Positions 57,305 to 64,000 of a DNA stretch of 64,000 bases are shown one piece after another. Positions within the stretch are counted from its first letter, which is position 1. Every line of letters starts with the position of its first letter. The stretch is from Liolophura sinensis. Its lineage: Eukaryota; Mollusca; Polyplacophora; Chitonida; Chitonidae. The stretch lies in NCBI RefSeq assembly GCF_032854445.1, contig NC_088299.1:12147608-12211607 (forward strand), written 5' to 3'. Under the pieces are notes generated by a model, which made no database searches, was not told where the DNA came from, and saw only the letters and a list, made by a program, of their open reading frames with translations. The translations under genes were made by a program, and so were the position numbers.

Positions 57305-57670
57305 TTAACAGTATAAGATGGCCACCAAGTATCTTGAGAGTAAAAGATGGTTACCAAGTGTCTTGAGAGTATAAGATGGCCACCAAGTATTTTGAGAGTA
57401 TAAGATGGCCACCAAGTATCTTGAGAGTGTAAGATGGCCACCAAGTACATGTATCTTGAGAATATAAGATGGCCACCAAGTATCTTGAGAGTGTAAGATG
57501 GCCACCAAGTACATGTATCTTGAGAATATAAGAGGGCCACCAAGTATCTTAAGAGTATAAGATGGCCACCAAGTATCTTGAGTGTAAGATGGCCACCAAG
57601 TACATGTATCTTGAGAATATAAGATGGCCACTAAGTATCTTGAGAGAATAAGATCGCCACAAGTATATCT
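57305..57670. repeat. 29-bp minisatellite, Ski intron array 2
   Basis: About 12 units of AGTATAAGATGGCCACCAAG followed by TATCTTGAG. Several units carry a 6-bp insertion (AAGTACATGTATCTTG), making 35-bp variants. The unit is the same family as 55490-56045, about 1.25 kb away. Confidence 0.92.
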
Positions 57671-58369
57671 TTGACAGAAAGCTAGCCTTGGAAACAAAAC
57701 AAAAAAATTCAAGTTGTCTAATTTTCTGCGAATCGAAATAATTTATACATCCATACCTCTTTTACAATGTTCTAACGAGGTCAAACTTGGAATTCTGCAT
57801 TGTATTGTAGTGTGTATTGTAGTGTGTATTGTAAGAATTTTCTATGCCACATGGAAAACTGTCAATATATTAAAGTGTATACCAAGACAAATTTCATCCA
57901 TTATGGTGTACATGTATTAACATGTGCTGTTTGTCTGCAGTAACATGTATTTTATTGACTGTATATGTATTAACAGTGAACTTCTGGAGGGCTCAGAGCA
58001 TTGAACCATGTTGAAGATAGATCCAATAAGTGTCCCACATTACAACTCATTACTAATGTAAACTGGAGAGAAAAGCAGTGAGCAGTAGAACAACATGCAA
58101 ACCCTGCCCGGGATGTGCTTAGCCTGACCTATCAGACAGGGGCGCACACTTCAGTGGCAGCTGGTAGGGCTACATAGTTGTTATGAGAAATCCAGCATGA
58201 CCTAAGCTACACCCTTTCCCAAATCACCCCCACCCTCCCGACCCACCTTCACTACCAATGCACACTAATATGCTGTCTGCCTAGGCTGGCTGGAGTTGTA
58301 CAACTGTAGTGTGTACCAGTACAGACCTGACAAGCTAATGAGGCTTTGGAGGAGGAGGTGTGGATTATT

Positions 58370-58790
58370 ACAAAACTTAGTGCATGTACATGTTTAAACA
58401 TCATTACAAAACTCAACATATGTACGTGTTTACACATTATTACAAAACTCAGTACATGTACGTTTTTATGCATTATTACAATACTTGGTACATATATGTG
58501 TTCATGCATTATTACAGTACTCAATGTATGTGTTAATGCATAGTTACAAAACTCAACATATGTACATGTTTACACATTATTGCAAAACTCAGCACATGCA
58601 CATGTTTATGCATTATTGCAAAACTCGGCACACATACAAGTTTATGCATTGTTACAAAACTCATTACATGTATGTGTTTCTGAATTTATTACAAAACTCA
58701 GTACACGCATGTGTTTATGCATTATTACAAAACTCTACACATGTACGTGTTAATATATGATTGTAAAACTCAGTCCATGTACATGTGAGG
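58370..58790. repeat. 36-bp minisatellite
   Basis: About 11 units of TACAAAACTCAACATATGTA followed by CGTGTTTACACATTAT. The period is a multiple of 3, so both strands show false frames of 65-91 codons (Met/His/Tyr/Cys-rich). Confidence 0.92.
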
Positions 58791-60738
58791 TGTGGACTTG
58801 GCTTTCTGCAGGCATGGTATACTGGTGAGAAAATACATGAGATGAATGTGAATAGATACATGAACATGTAGTTTGTGACTGGTGGTAGATACAAGTAAAG
58901 TGTATGTCCTGTCACCAAGATAACACATCTCAGACTTTTGTGACAGGTGTGTTAAATGAATTGTTCTGATGTTGAACATAAAAAAAGCACATTTTGAAGA
59001 AAGTGAAAGCCAGTGATTCACCCTGACGAATTCCTGTGTATTATGATCTTAATTGTTCGACCATCCAGATCTGAGTAGTCACTGCACGCTGCAAAAAAAA
59101 AAAAAAAAAAACTCTTCCAAATATGTGGCATTTTGATTGAAAATTTGCTGATCAGTTGAGAATATGCTATGCTCATAAGTGCCCCCCATGAAACAAGACA
59201 GCCAGTGCATTGAAGAAATTTAGTGCAACTTTCATTTTCACTTTTTAAGTCATATTTCTCGCAACTTTTTTATAAATCACCGGGCTGTAGGTTACATATA
59301 GCATCATATTAAAGGCCAGACTATTGACGAGAAAAGTTATGAAAAACTCATTCAAGTTTTGTGAAAATGGGCGCTAAGCTTGTATAGATAGCTGTTTGGT
59401 GTGAGTTTTGTTGATAAATGTAAATATCTGTCATTTATGAGGGATAATCGAACAGTTTGTTGAACTGAAATATTTAGGGGTATTTTATTTATTTAATTTA
59501 TTTTGAGATAAAAGATTGTACATAAAGAGCCCCTTTAAAAAATTTGAGACCTGGCCACCAAAACAGTTTATAGAACCACACAGATATGTGTTCAGAATCA
59601 GTCTTTACAACATATTCATGTAGCCATGTCAAAATGTAAAATTAATAATCAACGGCATTAAATTCTATGACAGTAATTTATTGGTTTTTTTAGGTGTTTT
59701 ATGGTAGATCTTCTTGACTGTGTTAAATGATATTAGCTTCAGGGGTAGCCAGGAAGACTAGCCTGCTGTCAGTCCCTGACACAACAGGCTGGGTAAGCCC
59801 CAATAGTGTGGGCTGGGTGCCTCACAGTAACCTGAAGAATATAGGTCAGACCTTAACCCATCTCCTCTCCCCGCCTGACACTAGGTCGTTCTCACACATA
59901 GAACTGGGGGAGAAAATCAACAACCCTCTTCTGCACTAAGGCATTTTTTTGTACTACCACAAACCACAAGAGACAAGTACTGGTACCCGTGCACGCAAAT
60001 ACATGTGGCATAGCCTTGTGCCCATGACTGATGCTGTTGCTTTATAGGGCAGTCAGAGTTAAGACTGATGTAAACATTGCTAGGAAGCATTCTTACCCAG
60101 CGTAAGGTCCGGTTTTTCAGTTTGGTAATAGCGATAGATAAGTAGATAAGTGTAAAAACAACTCACCTTTTTGATCCACGGACAAGATTTGAATATTCAT
60201 TTCAAGATTTTGAAGGCTTTATTGTTCAGAATTCAAACGCATGATACTGTCTGAGATTTATCACAAATGGATAATTATGGTCAGGTAAACTGGATAATAG
60301 GAATGTGCTAATCTTACAAAGGGGACAATGTATAACACTGTGTATTTGAAACTGAACACTTTATTCACACAGTTGGAAGTCACTGACAAGAGGTAATATA
60401 TCTTGGGAAGTCATAAGCAAATGGTCATCAGTGGACATGGACCATATTCTGAAAACCTATATGTGGTAATCACCAGAAGTCATAATATGTTAGACGATGC
60501 GCGAGGCCTGCGTAAAATATGGACGTTCATAGTTTTGTGTTAATTTCCATGTTATTTAGACAATATTTTCACATGCTTATCTGTGCAAGTTTTTTATTTG
60601 TTGTAGGCATGACTGAAATTGAAGGTGTTTTGATGTCTAGTCTAAAAAAATAAGCTGAATGTTCTCTAATACTAAGTCCATTATTTGCAATAAGATGTTT
60701 TTAGGGCACTAGCCTGTCTTGTATGCATTTCCATCTGT

Positions 60739-60790
60739 CTGTTGGTTAAATGAAGAGCTTTTCTGTTGGTTAAATGAAGAGCTTTTCTGT
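60739..60790. repeat. 24-bp direct duplication
   Basis: CTGTTGGTTAAATGAAGAGC + TTTT occurs twice in tandem with no differences, suggesting a recent event. Confidence 0.95.
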
Positions 60791-63104
60791 TTTTTGACCA
60801 CACATGTGAAAAATGATTTTAAAAGCCCAATAATGCAATAACAGATCTTGACATTTATATTTTTTACCAGTAACTGAACCCATTTACTTCAGTGGAGCTA
60901 GGGGTTTTTTTCCCCCTCATTTTATGTTCTTGGCACTAAATGCAGTTAGAAGACATTTTTTTTTCTTCTTTTTTTTTTTTTTTTTGAGTGACAGGCTGTA
61001 TGGTCAAGACCAGAATGAATTCATAACTTGTACATGACAGATTAATAGTAACTGGCACCCATGGTGAGTGTCCAGTCAGGCCGCATTCCCCACCCAGGCA
61101 ACCCAAACATTCTTAATTAACAATACCTATTTTGGGGGTCTTCCAGATTTATTAACCTGTCTGATTTAATTAGGTGTAATTTGGTGGAGAAGAGAACCTT
61201 CTGTGGAGTAAATTGTGTTATCTGGTGTTTGTTCGGGTGGTCCCTCCACCCCCTCTCTCTGTGATTCTCTCCACCCTCCACCACCATGTTGCCCCTGGTT
61301 GACTAGCTCAGCCATCTCCCCAGCTTTGGGCTGCAGAAACCCTCCTCTGATAGTAAGTAGGCTTACACATAAAAAGATGTGGGTTAATAGAGAGAAGAGG
61401 GGCAGGACTGAGACCCAGCCCAGAGAAGAAACACAGCCTGGGCAGGCCCAGTGTCACACTGCCTTGATTTATCAACTTGCCACTCTGCCACTGTGCTTCT
61501 TGGGGGGCTCTGACGGGGATTTAAGCCATGTGCTCAGAAAACCCTAGGTTAAGCTAACTCTTTTGTGAGATTGTCTGCCCTGTCAGTTTTCTTTATTGTT
61601 ACTTGGTATTCATGTATATTGTATACCAAAGCAATCAGCATACATATGCGTATTAAATACAAATGTACAGTGTGAAGTCCACCATGGCCTGGATAGTATG
61701 GCTCTTGCGCGTTGTAAAACATCTGATAATTAGTATGGTGTACTGCTTACTCAGTATTTGTATTTGAGGAGTGTATCAACACACAGTCAGCTCTTCAGTT
61801 TCCCTCCCTCTGTAGAATCTGCAGGACGGGGCTAACCCACGACCCACGAGAAATTTATCATTTATGTTAAAAGGAGCTTTTTTTCTTTGACAGCTTGTGA
61901 AAACAAAATCTGATGACAAAGTACGTTTCGGCTGGGGCTGTTGTGCTGGTCAGTCTGTAAATCTTAGTTACTTTTGAATGAGGGAGGAAGTGTGTTAGAT
62001 GAAAGAGCCTGTGGTGAATTCAATTGATTTATTTATTTAGTAGATTGGTGTGTTCTCATGATTCAGTTTGACATATTGATATAATTTTTACTCTGAATAC
62101 ATTTCTTTCTGACCTTAAAACATGTGCACTGTAACTTTAATTAAAAACTTCCAGGGCCTGTTCTACAAAGCTGTTGCAACACTGGGTCAAGTGCATTTAC
62201 AATGGCGATGTATGGCTTCACTGTGTGTTATTATGGACTGCTTCATAGAACAGGCACTTGAAAGTGATTTTCGTCGGAATTTCGACTTAAATTTGTCCTT
62301 GTAAAGCATGTAAATTTTTGATCTGGCAAAAGTTGAGTCATAACATTGGACTTCTCCCAGACGACTAAGTTCACAATAGAAGTGTCTGGTCAACTGAGGG
62401 CACTTTGTGGGAAATGAAGACCCCTCCCCCAAGCCATGCTCACTGGCTTCTGTAGTTGATGGGGGTAGTGGTGGACTGGCCCATGCAGCAGTCTGACCTT
62501 CCCCACCCCACTTCTTCCCCACACTTCTTATCAGCTGGACTATTCTTCTGGGGCACTCAGGTGAAGCCATCTCCTAATGACTCTGTAATTAGGGGGAGCC
62601 AGAAGGAATGTGGGGAGATAAGGCAGACATAGCTGTGTACCCTGCCTTAACTGCCTCTACCATCAGCTGTCTGTCCTCCTGTAACACAGCATTACTGAGA
62701 AAAGCACAGTCCACTTCTTTCATCCTCTGCCCTGGACATAATGTTTGAATACTCAGTCAAGTGAAGGCAACTTTTCATACACATAGTAATGGGATCCATA
62801 GTAAGAGAGAATGCCCCCCTCCCCCAAAGCCCAATTAAAGGGAGTTAAGTTTTTATAGAAATTTGTTTATATTAATTTGATCAATGTTGAAAATCTGTGA
62901 TTTAATATTGCCTCTATATCTTGCTAAATCAGTATCCTTTACTAAGTCAATCTGTAATTTTTAGTTCATTTAAGCCATTTTAATTTTTCATAAAATTTGG
63001 AATCCGGATAAAAGTTTCAAGATGGAGCACAGATGGCTAGATTATAGCCTTGTCATAGCCAGTCTGCAGATGACCATATAGCAGGCTAAACTCTAATGCT
63101 TGCT

Positions 63105-63212
63105 CATTACCACGTATGGCTTGAGAGGAAGCCGTATTGTTGTTATGGGAGGCTCCTTAGTCAGTGCGCTGTGCTGGCATGCTAACCCCGCTCGGCTATG
63201 GAGGCCCCATGA
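63105..63212 (-). mobile_element. SINE family A head, reverse
   Basis: ACCACGTATGGCTTGAGAGG, GAGGCTCCTTAGTCAGTGCG, GCTAACCCCGCTCGGCTATG then GAGGCC. This is the tRNA-like head and start of the body; the 3' half is missing. Confidence 0.75.
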
Positions 63213-63299
63213 TTGTTCTTTAAAATAGCCTTTGATAAGTTTCTAGAACTGAAATATAAAATCTGTAGACCAATGTTTAATCTAATTTACAGTTACAAG

Positions 63300-63388
63300 T
63301 AGCATCCTGATCCAGAATTGTGCCTCGCCACGAAATGGCTGAAATATTGCCGATGTGGCGTTAAGTCATAATCATTCATTCATTCAGA
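63300..63388 (+). mobile_element. SINE-like 3' end with (ATTC)n tail
   Basis: CGAAATGGCTGAAATATTGC, CGATGTGGCGTTAAGTCATA then ATCATTCATTCATTCA. From memory this 3' end resembles a repeat common in gastropods; it was not searched. Confidence 0.6.
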
Positions 63389-64000
63389 ATTGTGCTGGCA
63401 TATTTTTGCTTTAGTATAGGTTGAGCATAGCATGCGCTCAGTTGACCGTGTACATCGACTCTCTGTACAAGCCTTACGGTGTGATTTGGGAGATCTATGT
63501 CTTTGCCTTGGTCATGCTGCCCATTAACTCTGCCCATGGTGTTTACATGACGCTCACCACCAGGCATGTGTGTGACAGTCCGCTGTTATCAATGGGCTGT
63601 CAGATGTAGCGCTAGAGATAATGCAGACAGATAATTGATCTTAGCCTGCCAGGGGAAACATATTCATATTATAATAATCTACATTTAGAGTTAGTAGTAA
63701 TCTTAAATTACAAACAAGTCAAAATGATCAAATAAATTAAAAATTAAAAATACACATACACCATTGGCATAAATCTTAAATTCCGGACGGAGAAAATCAA
63801 AACTGTCTGCAGCTAGCAGAAACAAGACACACGTAGTTACTTGTAGGACCTGAATGTAAAAAATGTACTTCACCTAATGTTTGGTATGTAAAATTCACTT
63901 TGCAGAAGCACATAATGGCATTATGAATAACACTTTTCATGCCAACACTTAAGTTTTTCTGATGAAAAAGTAATCAAACTCTGTAAAAAAATCTTTTGAG
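63389..64000. other. Intronic sequence to window end
   Basis: A 62-codon frame (63421-63609) is not recognised as an exon and lacks a clear acceptor. Otherwise AT-rich with nothing seen. Confidence 0.35.

Larger units (their letters stand above)
50159..64000 (+). other. Ski first coding intron (5' 13.8 kb)
   Basis: No further exon with Ski similarity was found to the window end, so the intron is at least 13.8 kb. Outside the repeats listed separately it is mostly single-copy. It includes a C12 run at 50663-50674, T20 at 53372-53391, A-runs near 59092-59110 and T-rich 60958-60985. Frames within it (up to 127 codons) lack protein character. Stretches 50165-53540, 53820-55480, 58795-60735 and 60790-63100 hold nothing I can name; conserved enhancers are possible but cannot be seen in one sequence. 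Confidence 0.75.

Noticed and set aside
55490-57670. CRISPR-like regular repeats
   Set aside because: Units are head to tail with no unique spacers, in an animal intron.
63421-63609. Additional Ski exon near the window end
   Set aside because: The 62-codon frame shows no Ski similarity, coiled-coil pattern or convincing acceptor/donor pair.

Overview
This window looks like a piece of a lophotrochozoan animal genome, most likely a mollusc (a brachiopod is not excluded). It is AT-rich, has almost no long reading frames, and carries tRNA-derived SINEs with short AT-rich tails, minisatellites, a satellite array and frequent poly-C/poly-G tracts. There are no bacterial operons, rRNAs or CRISPR arrays. 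The only gene recognised with certainty is the 5' end of a Ski/SnoN-family gene on the + strand. Its exon ends in a clean splice donor at 50158/50159, and the rest of the window (about 13.8 kb) appears to be its first intron, which continues past the right edge.

Layout. 1-13.9 kb: mostly single-copy noncoding DNA with an 18/53-bp, a 30-bp and a 33-bp minisatellite, three copies of SINE family A (named here), and a possible 3'-terminal exon near 10.9-11.1 kb. 14.0-15.1 kb: a 61-bp minisatellite that appears to be built from a SINE core. 16.8-19.7 kb: an approximately 1.88-kb module (unique segment + SINE + 37-bp minisatellite) present twice in tandem. 20.4 and 22.2 kb: two candidate core promoters, on + and - strands, with no recognised gene attached. 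21.3-30 kb: inverted-repeat/MITE-like sequence, a (TA)n tract, a CTTAAG-rich segment and dispersed repeats. 34.5-37.9 kb: a 20-unit, 166/167-bp satellite with a six-unit higher-order pattern; both edges indicate that it grew out of a SINE 3' half plus flanking DNA. 38-47.4 kb: more SINE copies of families A, B and D and degenerate minisatellites. 48-49.2 kb: presumed Ski promoter region. 49.25-50.16 kb: Ski coding exon. 50.16-64 kb: intron with two separated arrays of one 29-bp repeat, a 36-bp array and few SINEs.

How it fits together. The exon encodes the Dachshund-homology domain and the Smad4-binding domain of Ski, a transcriptional co-repressor of TGF-beta/BMP Smad signalling. The N-terminus appears split between two frames by a one-base discrepancy in an A-run at 49380-49383. 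Everything else is noncoding or mobile DNA. The most unusual theme is repeated conversion of SINE sequence into tandem arrays: the 166-bp satellite, the 61-bp array, and the SINE-bearing 37-bp module. All homology statements come from reading the sequence, not from database searches.
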